64,000 nucleotides of DNA, from NCBI GenBank assembly GCA_038323655.1, contig JBBQHE010000002.1:1-64000 (forward strand), read 5' to 3'. The notes under the pieces are model-generated. The model worked only from the letters and a program-made list of their open reading frames with translations, did no database searches and had not been told where the DNA came from. The stretch is from Humitalea sp038323655 (GTDB taxonomy: Bacteria; Pseudomonadota; Alphaproteobacteria; Acetobacterales; Acetobacteraceae). The position numbers and the translations under genes were made by a program. This document shows positions 52,405 through 61,298 of the stretch, one piece after another (position 1 is the first letter of the stretch; each line of letters starts with the position of its first letter).

Positions 52405-53559
52405 ATGGCGGAACGCCGCATCGGGCTCATCATGAACGGCGTGACCGACCGGATGGGGATGAACCAGCATCTGATCCGGTCCATCGCCGCGATCCGCGCC
52501 GATGGCGGCGTGCCCTTGGCCAATGGCGACCGGCTGATGCCCGACCCGGTGATCGTCGGCCGCAACCGCGACAAGCTGGACGCCCTGGCCCTTGCGCATG
52601 GCGTCGGCCGCGTCAGCACCGACCTCGACGCCTGCCTGGCCAATCCTGACGACGCGATCTTCTTCGACGCAGCGACGACGCAGATGCGCGGCGGGCTGAT
52701 CCGAAAGGCCATCGCCGCCGGCAAGCACATCTATTGCGAGAAGCCGACCTCGGACAACCTGGCCGAGGCGCTGGACCTGGCCCGCATCGCCAAGGCCGCC
52801 GGCATCAAGCACGGCGTGGTGCAGGACAAGCTGTTCCTGCCAGGCTTGCGCAAGCTGAAGATGGCGATCGACAGCGGGTTCTTCGGCCGCATCACCAGCG
52901 TGAAGGGCGACTTCGGCTACTGGGTATTCGAGGGCGACCTGCAACCCGCGCAGCGCCCCTCCTGGAACTACAAGAAGAATGAGGGCGGCGGCATCATCCT
53001 CGATATGCTCTGTCACTGGCGTTATGTGCTGGACAACCTTTTTGGCGAAGTCCGCAGCGTGTCCTGCCTGGGGGCCACGCATATCCCAGAGCGCATTGGC
53101 GAAGACGGCAAGCCCTATGTCGCCGATAGCGACGATGCGGCCTATGCCACTTTCCAACTGGAAGGCGGGGTGATCGCGCACATCAACTCCTCCTGGGTCA
53201 CGCGCGTGCGGCGCGACGATCTGGTGACCTTCCAGGTCGACGGCACGCATGGCAGCGCCGTCTGCGGCTTGCAGAAATGCTGGACGCAGTCCCGCGTGAA
53301 CACGCCCAAGCCCGTCTGGAACCCCGACGTGCCGCAGCCGATCGATTTTTTCGCCGGCTGGCAGGAAATCCCGGACACGCAGCCCTATCCCAATGGCTTT
53401 CGCGTGCAGTGGGAGTTGTTCCTGCGATACGTCGCCGGCGACGTCGCGACCTACCCCTGGGATCTGCTGGCCGGCGCCCGCGGCGTGCAACTGGCCGAGG
53501 CCGGGCTACGGTCCTGGGCCGAACGCCGCTGGATCGACCTGCCGGAGCTGACTGTCTGA
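52405..53559 (+). CDS. Gfo/Idh/MocA-family oxidoreductase
   Basis: A 384-residue NAD(P)-dependent sugar or inositol-type dehydrogenase. The catalytic Lys is in GKHIYCEKPTSDNLAEALDL (EKP motif). The C-terminal domain holds YKKNEGGGIILDMLCHWRYV, with the family Asp and His that contact substrate. The N-terminal nucleotide-binding loop is weaker (IGLIMNGVTDRMGMNQHLIR). It oxidises a hydroxyl of a sugar, sugar acid or cyclitol. It overlaps the DUF993 gene by one base (TGATG), so the products are probably made in fixed ratio. Confidence 0.92.
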   Translation: MAERRIGLIMNGVTDRMGMNQHLIRSIAAIRADGGVPLANGDRLMPDPVIVGRNRDKLDALALAHGVGRVSTDLDACLANPDDAIFFDAATTQMRGGLIRKAIAAGKHIYCEKPTSDNLAEALDLARIAKAAGIKHGVVQDKLFLPGLRKLKMAIDSGFFGRITSVKGDFGYWVFEGDLQPAQRPSWNYKKNEGGGIILDMLCHWRYVLDNLFGEVRSVSCLGATHIPERIGEDGKPYVADSDDAAYATFQLEGGVIAHINSSWVTRVRRDDLVTFQVDGTHGSAVCGLQKCWTQSRVNTPKPVWNPDVPQPIDFFAGWQEIPDTQPYPNGFRVQWELFLRYVAGDVATYPWDLLAGARGVQLAEAGLRSWAERRWIDLPELTV

Positions 53560-54716
53560 TGCCGACCATCGCCCTGCCCGTGACGGGGGGCCTCGCGCCC
53601 TTCACCACCAGCCCGCCGCGCGTCTTTGCCAAGGCGACCCCGCCCTTTCCGCGCATCGCCTTCGCCGCCGCGCATGTCGTGCCCGATGTGATGGCGGAAC
53701 AGGACCCCTGGCTCGATGCAAAAATCGACTGGGACCGCACCATCGCCTTCCGCCGTCATCTCTGGTCGCTGGGGCTCGGCGTGGCCGAGGCGATGGACAC
53801 GGCGCAGCGCGGCATGGGGCTCGACTGGACGGCGGCGCAGGAGCTGATCCGGCGCTCGCTCGATGCCATGCAGGATTTTCCTGATGCGACCATGGCCTCG
53901 GGCGCGGGGACGGATCACCTGGCGCCCGGGCCCGATGTGACCGTGGATGACGTCATCCGCGCCTATGAGGAACAATGCGAAGCGGTCGAGGCGATGGGCG
54001 GCCGCATCATCCTGATGGCCTCGCGCGCGCTGGCGAAAGCCGCCAGATCCCCCGCTGACTATGAACGCGTCTATGCGCGCATCCTCGGTCAGGTGCGGCA
54101 GCCGGTCATCATCCATTGGCTGGGGGAGATGTTCGACCCCGCGCTGGAAGGCTATTGGGGCAATCACGACCATATGGCGGCAATGGACACGGCGCTGACG
54201 GTCATCCACGCCCATGCCGACAAGGTCGATGGGGTAAAGGTGTCGCTGTTGGACGACGCCAAGGAAATCTCGATGCGGCGCCGCCTGCCGCGCGGCGTGC
54301 GGATGTATACGGGCGATGACTTCAACTACGCCGAGCTGATCGCGGGTGACGCGCAGGGCTATTCTGACGCACTGCTCGGCATCTTCGACCCCATCGCCCC
54401 TGCGGTTGGCGGCGCGCTGGCGGCCCTGTCGCGCAATGACCTGGCGACCTTCCACGACATCCTGGCACCCACCGTGCCGCTGTCGCGCCACATTTTCGCA
54501 GCGCCCACGCGCTTCTACAAAACCGGTGTCGTATTCATGGCCTGGCTGAATGGCCACCAGGACCACTTTGTCATGGTCGGCGGGCAGCAGAGCACGCGCA
54601 GCATCCAGCATTTTTCCGAACTCTTCCGTCTGGCCGATGCGGCGGGGCTACTGAGCGACCCCGACAGGGCGGTGGCGCGCATGCGTTCGCTGCTCGCGGT
54701 GCATGGCATCGGCTGA
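53559..54716 (+). CDS. DUF993 (dihydrodipicolinate synthase-like) family protein
   Basis: A 385-residue DUF993 member. The family belongs to the TIM-barrel aldolase/lyase group near DapA. Visible segments are RIAFAAAHVVPDVMAEQDPW, QPVIIHWLGEMFDPALEGYW and VKVSLLDDAKEISMRRRLPR, where the Lys of VDGVKVSL may be the Schiff-base Lys. GVRMYTGDDFNYAELIAGDA and SDALLGIFDPIAP follow. It is an intact, full-length gene between the dehydrogenase and a sugar isomerase/epimerase. An aldolase or dehydratase step on a ketosugar acid is an inference from fold and context; no member is known to me with a proven reaction. Confidence 0.85.
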   Translation: MPTIALPVTGGLAPFTTSPPRVFAKATPPFPRIAFAAAHVVPDVMAEQDPWLDAKIDWDRTIAFRRHLWSLGLGVAEAMDTAQRGMGLDWTAAQELIRRSLDAMQDFPDATMASGAGTDHLAPGPDVTVDDVIRAYEEQCEAVEAMGGRIILMASRALAKAARSPADYERVYARILGQVRQPVIIHWLGEMFDPALEGYWGNHDHMAAMDTALTVIHAHADKVDGVKVSLLDDAKEISMRRRLPRGVRMYTGDDFNYAELIAGDAQGYSDALLGIFDPIAPAVGGALAALSRNDLATFHDILAPTVPLSRHIFAAPTRFYKTGVVFMAWLNGHQDHFVMVGGQQSTRSIQHFSELFRLADAAGLLSDPDRAVARMRSLLAVHGIG

Positions 54717-55525
54717 TGTTCCCGCTGTCGCTGAACACCGTCACGGTAAAGGAACGCTGGGGCCTGGCGGACTGCATCGAAGGCTGCGCGCGGCACGGGA
54801 TCCCTGGCATTTCGCCCTGGCGTGATGTCCTGGCCGCCATGGGGGTGCAATCCGCGGCGAAGCACATGCGTGACGCCGGGCTGACCGTCTCCGGCCTGTG
54901 CCGCGGCGGCATGTTCCCGGCCGCCGATGCGGCAGGCCGGGCCACCGCCATCGAGGACAATCGCCGCGCCATCGCCGAGGCCCATGCCCTCGGTGCCACA
55001 TGCCTCGTCATGGTCTGCGGCGGTCTGCCGCCCGGGTCGCGTGACCTGCCCGGCGCGAGGCAGATGGTGGCCGATGGCCTGGCGGCGATCCTGCCCGACG
55101 CCCGTGCCGCCGGGGTGACCCTGGCGCTGGAACCGCTGCATCCGATGACCTGCGCCGATCGCAGCGTCCTCTCCACCTTGGCCCAGGCGCTCGATCTTTG
55201 CGACGCGCTGGGGGCTGGCACGGGGGTGGCGGTCGATGCCTATCACGTCTGGTGGGACCCGAATCTGGCGCGCGACATGGCCCGCGCGGGGTCGCGCATC
55301 GCCGGCTTGCATATCTGCGACTGGCTGGTGCCGACGACCGATCTTGTCTTCGATCGCGGCATGCCGGGCGACGGGGTGATCGACCTGGCCGGCTTCTGCG
55401 CCCTGGCGCGGGATGCGGGCTATGCCGGGCTGGTCGAGGTGGAGTTGCTGTCGCGTCGCTGGTGGGCGGAAGACCCCGATGCGGTGCTGCGGCTGATGCG
55501 GGAACGCCACGCCGCCATTGGCTGA
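54716..55525 (+). CDS. Sugar phosphate isomerase/epimerase-family (xylose isomerase-like TIM barrel) protein
   Basis: A 269-residue AP endonuclease-2/xylose isomerase-fold protein. Metal-binding residues appear in VTLALEPLHPMTCADRSVLS (Glu), GVAVDAYHVWWDPNLARDMA (Asp, His), IAGLHICDW (His) and GLVEVELLSRRWWAEDPDAV (Glu). Such enzymes interconvert ketoses or act on inosose (IolE/IolI types). The TGATG junction with DUF993 shows coupling. The next gene is a Bug receptor 23 bases on, which completes an uptake-plus-catabolism set. Confidence 0.9.
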   Translation: MFPLSLNTVTVKERWGLADCIEGCARHGIPGISPWRDVLAAMGVQSAAKHMRDAGLTVSGLCRGGMFPAADAAGRATAIEDNRRAIAEAHALGATCLVMVCGGLPPGSRDLPGARQMVADGLAAILPDARAAGVTLALEPLHPMTCADRSVLSTLAQALDLCDALGAGTGVAVDAYHVWWDPNLARDMARAGSRIAGLHICDWLVPTTDLVFDRGMPGDGVIDLAGFCALARDAGYAGLVEVELLSRRWWAEDPDAVLRLMRERHAAIG

Positions 55526-55548
55526 ACCAAACGGGAGGAAACAAGAAA

Positions 55549-56517
55549 ATGATCCAGCGCCGCAGCCTGATCCTGGGCAGTCTTGCCCTGCCCGCCATCG
55601 CGCATGCGCAAGCGACCTGGGCGCCATCCCGCCCGATGCGCTTCGTGGTGCCCTTCCCCGCCGGGGGGGCGACCGATATCGTCGCCCGCGTCATGGCCGA
55701 ACGCCTTACCGAAAAGTTCGGCCAGCCCGTGGTGGTGGAAAACCGCACCGGCGCCGGCGGCAACATCGGCGTGGAGGCCGTGGTCCGCAGCCCGCCCGAT
55801 GGCCACACCATCCTGATGGGCACGACCGGCACGATGACCATCAACCCGCATCTTTACGCCAGCATGGGTTTTTCGCCCGCGACAGATCTGGCCCCCGTCT
55901 CCCTGGCCTTCACCACCGACAGCGTGCTGATCGTGAACCCCGCCGTGCCGGCCCAGACGGCGGCGGAATTTCTCGCCCTGGCCCGCGCCCGGCCGGGCGG
56001 GTTGTCCTACGGCAGCGCGGGGGCCGGCAGCAGCACGCATATGGTCGTGGAACTGTTTCGCCTGGTCGCGGGGATCGAGGTGCAGCACGTCCCCTACCGC
56101 GGCAGCGCACCCGCGCTGAACGACACGGTCGCGGGCACGGTGCAGTTCATGATGGCCCTGGTGCCCTCGGCCCTTGGGCAGATCCAGGGTGGGCGGGTGC
56201 GGGCGCTGGTGGTGACCGGCCCGCGCCGGTCACGGCTGCTCCCCGACGTGCCGACCATGGCCGAGATCGGCCTGCCTGCGGCGGAATCCACGTCCTGGGG
56301 CGCAGTGATGGCGCCCGCCGGTACGCCGGCGGCCGCCATCGCCGCCCTTTCGGCCGCCTGTGCCGAGGTGCTGGCCCAGCCCGCGGTGCAGGAACGGCTG
56401 GCGACGGCGGGTGCGGATGGCGTCGCCTCCAGCCCCGCGCAACTGGCCGCCTTCATGGTCAGCGAAAGCGCCAAATGGGGTCGTGTGGTGCGCGAGGCGC
56501 GGATTGTCGTGAACTGA
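55549..56517 (+). CDS. Bug-family (TctC-like) periplasmic solute receptor
   Basis: A 322-residue Bug receptor. The leader MIQRRSLILGSLALPAIAHA is followed by RFVVPFPAGGATDIVARVMA, VVVENRTGAGGNIGVEAVVR and HVPYRGSAPALNDTVAGTVQ. A strong GGGAGG lies ten bases before ATG. It is the last gene of the TetR - Gfo/Idh/MocA - DUF993 - isomerase set, so its ligand is likely the substrate of that pathway. That suggests a sugar acid, since Bug proteins favour carboxylates. No membrane partner in the window. Confidence 0.93.
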   Translation: MIQRRSLILGSLALPAIAHAQATWAPSRPMRFVVPFPAGGATDIVARVMAERLTEKFGQPVVVENRTGAGGNIGVEAVVRSPPDGHTILMGTTGTMTINPHLYASMGFSPATDLAPVSLAFTTDSVLIVNPAVPAQTAAEFLALARARPGGLSYGSAGAGSSTHMVVELFRLVAGIEVQHVPYRGSAPALNDTVAGTVQFMMALVPSALGQIQGGRVRALVVTGPRRSRLLPDVPTMAEIGLPAAESTSWGAVMAPAGTPAAAIAALSAACAEVLAQPAVQERLATAGADGVASSPAQLAAFMVSESAKWGRVVREARIVVN

Positions 56518-56563
56518 GCCGGGCGGCGGGCCTGCCCGCTGTGAACCGGCCTTGTGCCGGAGG

Positions 56564-56869
56564 TCAGGCGCCCGCCAGGCGCATCAGCCAAAGCACCCCG
56601 ACACCCGCCACTGTGGAGGCCGCGAAGTTTCGGGTTTTGGCCTGCACGGCGATGCAGGCGGCGCCCGCGGCCCAGGCGGCGGGGCCGCCAAGGGCCAGGC
56701 CGGGCGCTGCATAGGCCACGAAGATGCAGCCCGGCAGGTAGTGCAGCAAACGCTCCAGAAAGGGTGGCGGGCGGATGGCCCGCAGGATGGCATAGCCACC
56801 GGCGCGGCAGAGGTAGGTGACCGCGGCCATGCCCAGGATGGCGATCACGACGTCGGCGCGCATCTCCAT
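56564..56869 (-). CDS. azlD: AzlD-family branched-chain amino acid exporter subunit
   Basis: A 101-residue hydrophobic protein with about four membrane spans (ADVVIAILGMAAVTYLCRAG, then PPFLERLLHYLPGCIFVAYA). The TYLCRAG segment near the first span is typical of AzlD. With AzlC it forms an exporter for branched-chain amino acids or their analogues. Two ATG codons are in frame (56869 and 56863). It lies 49 bases after azlC on the same strand, which is a little wider than usual. Confidence 0.85.
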   Translation of the reverse strand: MEMRADVVIAILGMAAVTYLCRAGGYAILRAIRPPPFLERLLHYLPGCIFVAYAAPGLALGGPAAWAAGAACIAVQAKTRNFAASTVAGVGVLWLMRLAGA

Positions 56870-56918
56870 CAGGCAAGGCCCGGTGCGGTACGGACACGCC
56901 TGGTCATGGCCCTGCCCG

Positions 56919-57629
56919 TCACCGCGACGAGCCGTTCTGCCGGCCGTCGCGCAGCGCACCGAAGGTCGCGCCGGCAAATGCGCCGATCAACAACGGCATC
57001 GGTGCCGGCAGCCCGAGCACATGCACCGCCAATGCGACCCCGCCGGCGAGCGCCCAGGGAAGCAGGTCTCGCGCAGCACCGCGCCAAAGCGACACCAGCA
57101 TCGCCAGGAAGGCCGCGGTCGCAGCGAAGAACAGGGGGTGGCCGGGAGGCAGGCGCACCACATCCCCAAAGCCATGCCCCATCGCCACCGTGACCAGCCA
57201 GACGGCCCATAGGAAGACCCCGACGCCGAGCAGGAAGGCGGCATCCCGTCCACCGGCCCGCATCTCAGCGACCGACAGGGCGAAGGAGTGATCGACCAGC
57301 GTCGTCAGCGTGCCCCAAAGCCGCCAGCCGTGCAGCCGGTCCAGCCACGGCGCCAGGGCCGGCCCCATCGGCGCCATGCGCAGGTTCACGACAAAGGCGG
57401 CCAGGACGACGGCAGTGAAGGGCACCGGGTCGGCCCAGAATTCCAGCGCCAGCAACTGGGCCGAACCGGCGAAGACCAGGCCGCTCATCAGCAGCGTTTC
57501 GGCAAGCGACAGGCCGTGCTGCCCTGCGATGACGCCGGTGATCAGCCCGAAGGGCATCATGCCGAGGACCAGGGGCCTGGCCGCGCGCATGCCGCGCAGC
57601 GCACCGTCACGCGTGAAAAGAACCTGCAT
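56919..57629 (-). CDS. azlC: AzlC-family branched-chain amino acid permease
   Basis: A 236-residue membrane protein. GMRAARPLVLGMMPFGLITG at the N-terminus, then FAGSAQLLALEFWADP, the conserved FAGSAQ motif of AzlC, and VNLRMAPMGPALAPWLDRLH. It has about six spans. The ATG at 57629 gives the family length. It diverges from the TauE gene across about 200 bases and is followed by azlD. Confidence 0.92.
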   Translation of the reverse strand: MQVLFTRDGALRGMRAARPLVLGMMPFGLITGVIAGQHGLSLAETLLMSGLVFAGSAQLLALEFWADPVPFTAVVLAAFVVNLRMAPMGPALAPWLDRLHGWRLWGTLTTLVDHSFALSVAEMRAGGRDAAFLLGVGVFLWAVWLVTVAMGHGFGDVVRLPPGHPLFFAATAAFLAMLVSLWRGAARDLLPWALAGGVALAVHVLGLPAPMPLLIGAFAGATFGALRDGRQNGSSR

Positions 57630-57824
57630 CGTCGCAGTCTGCCGCGCCTGCTGCTCCGGGTCAGCCCATGTCGGCGGCAGGGCTGCAAGGACGGCACCGG
57701 ATGGGTCGCCCAGCTTCCTGCGAAAAAAACCTGTTCTGACCTTGCCGCGTCTGAAAGGCGGGTCCAAACGCAGAGGCTACGGGTCTATCGCCCGTGACCG
57801 CGGGGCGTCTCGCGAAAGGTGTCG

Positions 57825-58733
57825 ATGCAGGTCTATCTGCCGATCGCCGAAATGAGCGTGGATGCCCTGCTGCTGCTGGGCATCGGCTTCGGCGTGGGCT
57901 GGCTGTCGGGGCTGTTCGGCGTCGGTGGCGGCTTCCTGATGACGCCCTTGCTGATCCTGACCGGCATCCCCTCACCCATCGCCGTGGCCTCCGGCGCCTG
58001 CCAGACGCTGGGTGCCTCTGTTTCCGGCCTCATGTCGCACTGGCGGCGGGGCAATGTGGATGTGCGGATGGGGCTGACGCTGCTGGCCGGCGGCCTGCTC
58101 GGTTCCATCCTGGGCGTGCAGGTCTTCGCCCTGTTGCGTCGGATCGGTCAGGTCGATCTGGCCGTCGCGTTTTTCTATATCGTGGTGCTGGGTTCGGTCG
58201 GCATCCTGATGATCCGCGAATCCCTGGGTGCCATCCTGCGCCGCAACAGGGCGGTCCCTGCCAGGCTGCACGAGCATTTCTGGATGCATGGCCTGCCGCT
58301 GAAGGTGCGCTATCGCAAGTCCCGCCTGTACATCTCGATCATTCCGCCGATGCTCGCCGGGTTCGGCATCGGCATCCTCTCGGCGGTGATGGGCGTCGGC
58401 GGCGGCTTCATGCTGGTCCCGGTCATGATTTATCTGCTTGGCATGCCGACGGCTGTGGTGATCGGCACCAGCCTGTTCCAGGTCGTCTTCGTTTCCGCCA
58501 ACGTCACACTGCTGCAAGCCATCCAGACCGGCAGCGTCGATGTGGTGCTGGTGCTGCTGCTGCTGGCGGGCGGCGTTTCGGGTGCGCAGTTCGGTGCCGC
58601 GATGGGCGCCAAGCTGCGGGGTGAGCAGACACGTTTCCTCCTGGGCCTGCTGGTGCTCGCGGTCGCAGGCTCCCTGCTGTGGGGCCTGCTGCGCACGCCG
58701 GAGGCCGCTTTCGTGATAGGCCCAGCGCCGTGA
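57825..58733 (+). CDS. TauE/SafE-family sulfite/anion exporter
   Basis: A 302-residue membrane protein with about eight spans. The repeated motif GFGVGWLSGLFGVGGGFLMT near residue 25 and GILSAVMGVGGGFMLVPVMI near residue 190 are the two TauE repeats. A charged loop between residues 150-175 separates the halves. The family exports sulfite, sulfoacetate or other anions. ATG at 57825 has AAAGG upstream; a GTG two codons earlier is possible. The stop overlaps the TIGR02186 gene (GTGA), a pairing often seen in alphaproteobacteria. Confidence 0.92.
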   Translation: MQVYLPIAEMSVDALLLLGIGFGVGWLSGLFGVGGGFLMTPLLILTGIPSPIAVASGACQTLGASVSGLMSHWRRGNVDVRMGLTLLAGGLLGSILGVQVFALLRRIGQVDLAVAFFYIVVLGSVGILMIRESLGAILRRNRAVPARLHEHFWMHGLPLKVRYRKSRLYISIIPPMLAGFGIGILSAVMGVGGGFMLVPVMIYLLGMPTAVVIGTSLFQVVFVSANVTLLQAIQTGSVDVVLVLLLLAGGVSGAQFGAAMGAKLRGEQTRFLLGLLVLAVAGSLLWGLLRTPEAAFVIGPAP

Positions 58734-59464
58734 GGGGGCTGCTGCTGGCCCTGCTGCTTCTGGCGGCCGCCCCACTGCGCGCCCAGCCGGCGCTGGTCGC
58801 CGAACTGGCCCAGGCTTCGGTCGAGATCACCACCGGATTTACCGGCGCCTCCATCCTGGTCTTCGGCACGGCCGCCCGCCCTATCGGGCCCAACGGCGAT
58901 GAAATCCTGGTCGTCGCGACCGGCCCTGGCCAGCCTGTGGTGGTGCGGCGGCGGGTGCAGGTTGCCGGACTCTGGGTAAATGGGCCGGCCGCGCGCTTTC
59001 CCGATGTGCCGGGCTTCTACGCCATCGCCGGCACCCGCCCGCCGTGGGAGATGCTGCCCGAGCCGGAACGCCAGGAACGCCGTCTGGGACTGGATGCGCT
59101 CAACCTGCGCGGCACTGGCCGCCAGGCCCCGGCCTTTCGCGCCGCTTTGGTCGAGTTGAAACAGAAGGAAGGCCTCTGGGCGGAACAGGCCAGTCCCGTC
59201 GCTGTCGCCGGCGGGCAGTTGTTCCATGCCCGCCTGCCGCTTCCCGACACTGTGCAGACCGGCGACTACACCGTGCAGGTGCTGCTGGTGCGCCAGGCCC
59301 GCGTGGTGGCGCGACAGGAATTGATCTTCCGGGTCGAGCGTGTTGGCACGGCGGCGCAGATCAACGCCCTCGCCCGCCAGGCGCCGGCGCTCTACGGTCT
59401 GTTGTGCGTGGCGATGGCGGCGTTTGCCGGTTGGATCGGCAGCATTCTCTTTCGTCGTGGATAA
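58730..59464 (+). CDS. TIGR02186-family membrane-anchored periplasmic protein
   Basis: A 244-residue protein. It has a signal peptide (MRGLLLALLLLAAAPLRAQ from a GTG start), then a beta-rich periplasmic part including ITTGFTGASILVFGTAARPI and GLWVNGPAARFPDVPGFYAI, and a C-terminal membrane anchor LLCVAMAAFAGWIGSILF. This matches TIGR02186, found next to TauE/SafE exporters and thought to assist them. Function is unproved. It overlaps the TauE stop and is followed 11 bases later by a universal stress protein gene. Confidence 0.85.
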   Translation: MRGLLLALLLLAAAPLRAQPALVAELAQASVEITTGFTGASILVFGTAARPIGPNGDEILVVATGPGQPVVVRRRVQVAGLWVNGPAARFPDVPGFYAIAGTRPPWEMLPEPERQERRLGLDALNLRGTGRQAPAFRAALVELKQKEGLWAEQASPVAVAGGQLFHARLPLPDTVQTGDYTVQVLLVRQARVVARQELIFRVERVGTAAQINALARQAPALYGLLCVAMAAFAGWIGSILFRRG

Positions 59465-59475
59465 GGAACGCGGCC

Positions 59476-59955
59476 GTGCCGGAAGCCGAACAGCAGAACC
59501 GCGTCTTCCTGGTCGTCGTGGACGACAGCGAGGAACGCCATGTCGCCCTTCGCTACGCCTGCCTGCGCGCCAAGAAATCTGGCGGGCGCGTGGCGCTGCT
59601 GCGGGTGATCGAACCGCCGGGACAAACGGAATGGGCGGGTGTCGGGGCGCTGATGGCCGAGGAAGCGCGCGGGGAGGCCGAAAAGCTGCTCTCCGGCCTG
59701 GCGGTGGAGGTGCAGGACATCACCGGCGGGTACCCCATCCTGCTGATCCGCGAAGGCGACCCGCGCGACGAATTGCTGAAACTGATGGAGGAGGAGAAGC
59801 GCATCTCCATTCTGGTGCTCGCGGCCGCCGGGGGCTCCGGTGGGCCGGGGCCGCTGATCGCCGCCCTCACCGGGCGCTTTGCTGCAAGGCTCCGGGTCCC
59901 CCTGACCATCGTGCCGGCGGCGATCGGCCTGGCGGAGCTTGACCGGGTGACCTGA
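59476..59955 (+). CDS. Universal stress protein (UspA-like)
   Basis: A 159-residue protein from a GTG start with AAGGA eight bases upstream. The Usp fold is visible as RVFLVVVDDSEERHVALRYA, with Asp-Asp in the first strand, and RISILVLAAAGGSGGPGPLI, the Gly-rich phosphate-binding loop region (GxxGxGP-like). ATP-binding type Usp proteins form dimers. It is third in a TauE - TIGR02186 - Usp unit. Confidence 0.88.
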   Translation: MPEAEQQNRVFLVVVDDSEERHVALRYACLRAKKSGGRVALLRVIEPPGQTEWAGVGALMAEEARGEAEKLLSGLAVEVQDITGGYPILLIREGDPRDELLKLMEEEKRISILVLAAAGGSGGPGPLIAALTGRFAARLRVPLTIVPAAIGLAELDRVT

Positions 59956-60031
59956 CCCGCGTTCCCGGCTGGTTGCAACAAGGCGCGCAACCCCACATCT
60001 TCCTGCAGCACGACGCCACACGGGACGCCCC

Positions 60032-60595
60032 ATGTTCATCGAAACCGAAGCCACGCCGAACCCTGCCACGCTCAAGTTCCTGCCTGGCGAGGCGGTGATG
60101 GGCGATCGCGGCACGGCCGATTTCACCAGCCCGGAGGCGGCCCAGCGCTCGCCGCTGGCAGCCCGCCTCTTCGGCCTGACCGATGTGGCGCGTGTGTTCC
60201 TGGGTTCGGATTTCGTGACCATCACCAAGTCCGGCGGCGCTGATTGGCAGGGGCTGCGCCCGCAGGTGCTCGGCGCCATCATGGAACACTACCTCGGCGG
60301 CCACGCGGTGCTGGCTGGTGAGATGGAGGCTGCCGAGGCCGAGGATGTGGACCCGGCCGACCTGGAGATCGCCGCCCAGATTAAGGAACTGCTGGACAGC
60401 CGGGTGCGCCCCGCGGTCGCCAGCGACGGCGGCGACATCATTTTCCGCGGTTTCCGCGACGGCGTCGTGAAGCTGCGGATGCAGGGCGCCTGCAGCGGCT
60501 GCCCTTCGTCCCGCGCAACGCTCAAGCACGGGGTCGAGACCATGCTGCGGCACTACGTGCCCGAGGTCGTGTCGGTGGAGCAGGTCGAGGCCTGA
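60032..60595 (+). CDS. Nfu-type iron-sulfur cluster scaffold/carrier protein
   Basis: A 187-residue protein. The N-terminal Nfu_N domain begins MFIETEATPNPATLKFLPGE; the C-terminal NifU domain holds VASDGGDIIFRGFRDGVVKL and the cluster-binding Cys pair GACSGCPSSRATLKHG. It resembles mitochondrial NFU1 and delivers [4Fe-4S] clusters to targets such as lipoyl synthase, which fits with lipB in the window. Single gene with its own leader. Confidence 0.95.
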   Translation: MFIETEATPNPATLKFLPGEAVMGDRGTADFTSPEAAQRSPLAARLFGLTDVARVFLGSDFVTITKSGGADWQGLRPQVLGAIMEHYLGGHAVLAGEMEAAEAEDVDPADLEIAAQIKELLDSRVRPAVASDGGDIIFRGFRDGVVKLRMQGACSGCPSSRATLKHGVETMLRHYVPEVVSVEQVEA

Positions 60596-60707
60596 GGGCC
60601 TTCATTCACGGATCGGATGCCGACCATACGCGGCGCGTGTTGGACCGACGCGGCGCGCGCGCCGATAACCCGGGGCGTGCTTCACCCCGATCAGGGACCG
60701 ATCGACC

Positions 60708-61298
60708 ATGACCGAAACCATCGACGCCGCCGCGCTGAGCCAGTTGTTCACCGAGGCGCGCAGCCAGAACAAGTGGCAGGACCGGCCAATCCCCGAGGGC
60801 AAGCTGCAGGAACTCTATGACCTGCTGAAGATGGCGCCGACCTCCGCCAACTGCTCTCCCGCCCGTTTCATCTTTGTGCGCAGCAGCGAGGCCAAGGCCA
60901 AGCTGAAGGAGGCCCTCGCTCCGGGCAATGTCGAGAAGACCATGACAGCCCCGGTCACCGCGATCGTGGCGACCGATCCGTTGTTCTACGACAAGCTGCC
61001 GTTCCTGTTCCCGCACGCCGATGCGCGGTCCTGGTTCGCCGGCAATGCAGCCTTCGCCGATACCTCGGCCTTCCGGAACGGCACGCTGCAGGGTGCCTAT
61101 CTGATCATGGCCGCGCGCGCCGTTGGGCTCGACGCCGGACCGATGAGTGGCTTCGACAACGGCAAGGTCGACGAGTTGTTCCTGGCCGAGGAAGGCTGGA
61201 AGTCCAACTTCCTGGTGAACCTCGGCTACGGCGACGCGGCCGGCCTGTTCCCGCGCGGCCCGCGGCTCGGTTTTGAGGAAGCCTGCAAGATCGTCTGA
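60708..61298 (+). CDS. RutE/HadB-like nitroreductase (malonic semialdehyde reductase family)
   Basis: A 196-residue flavoprotein. The start is MTETIDAAALSQLFTEARSQ and KMAPTSANCSPARFIFVRSS is the FMN-binding segment. GPMSGFDNGKVDELF and VNLGYGDAAGLFPRGPRLGF are characteristic of the RutE subgroup. RutE reduces malonic semialdehyde in uracil breakdown. No other rut genes are here, so another aldehyde or nitro substrate is possible. Its stop and that of the enolase-like gene on the other strand abut in TGATCA. Confidence 0.9.
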   Translation: MTETIDAAALSQLFTEARSQNKWQDRPIPEGKLQELYDLLKMAPTSANCSPARFIFVRSSEAKAKLKEALAPGNVEKTMTAPVTAIVATDPLFYDKLPFLFPHADARSWFAGNAAFADTSAFRNGTLQGAYLIMAARAVGLDAGPMSGFDNGKVDELFLAEEGWKSNFLVNLGYGDAAGLFPRGPRLGFEEACKIV

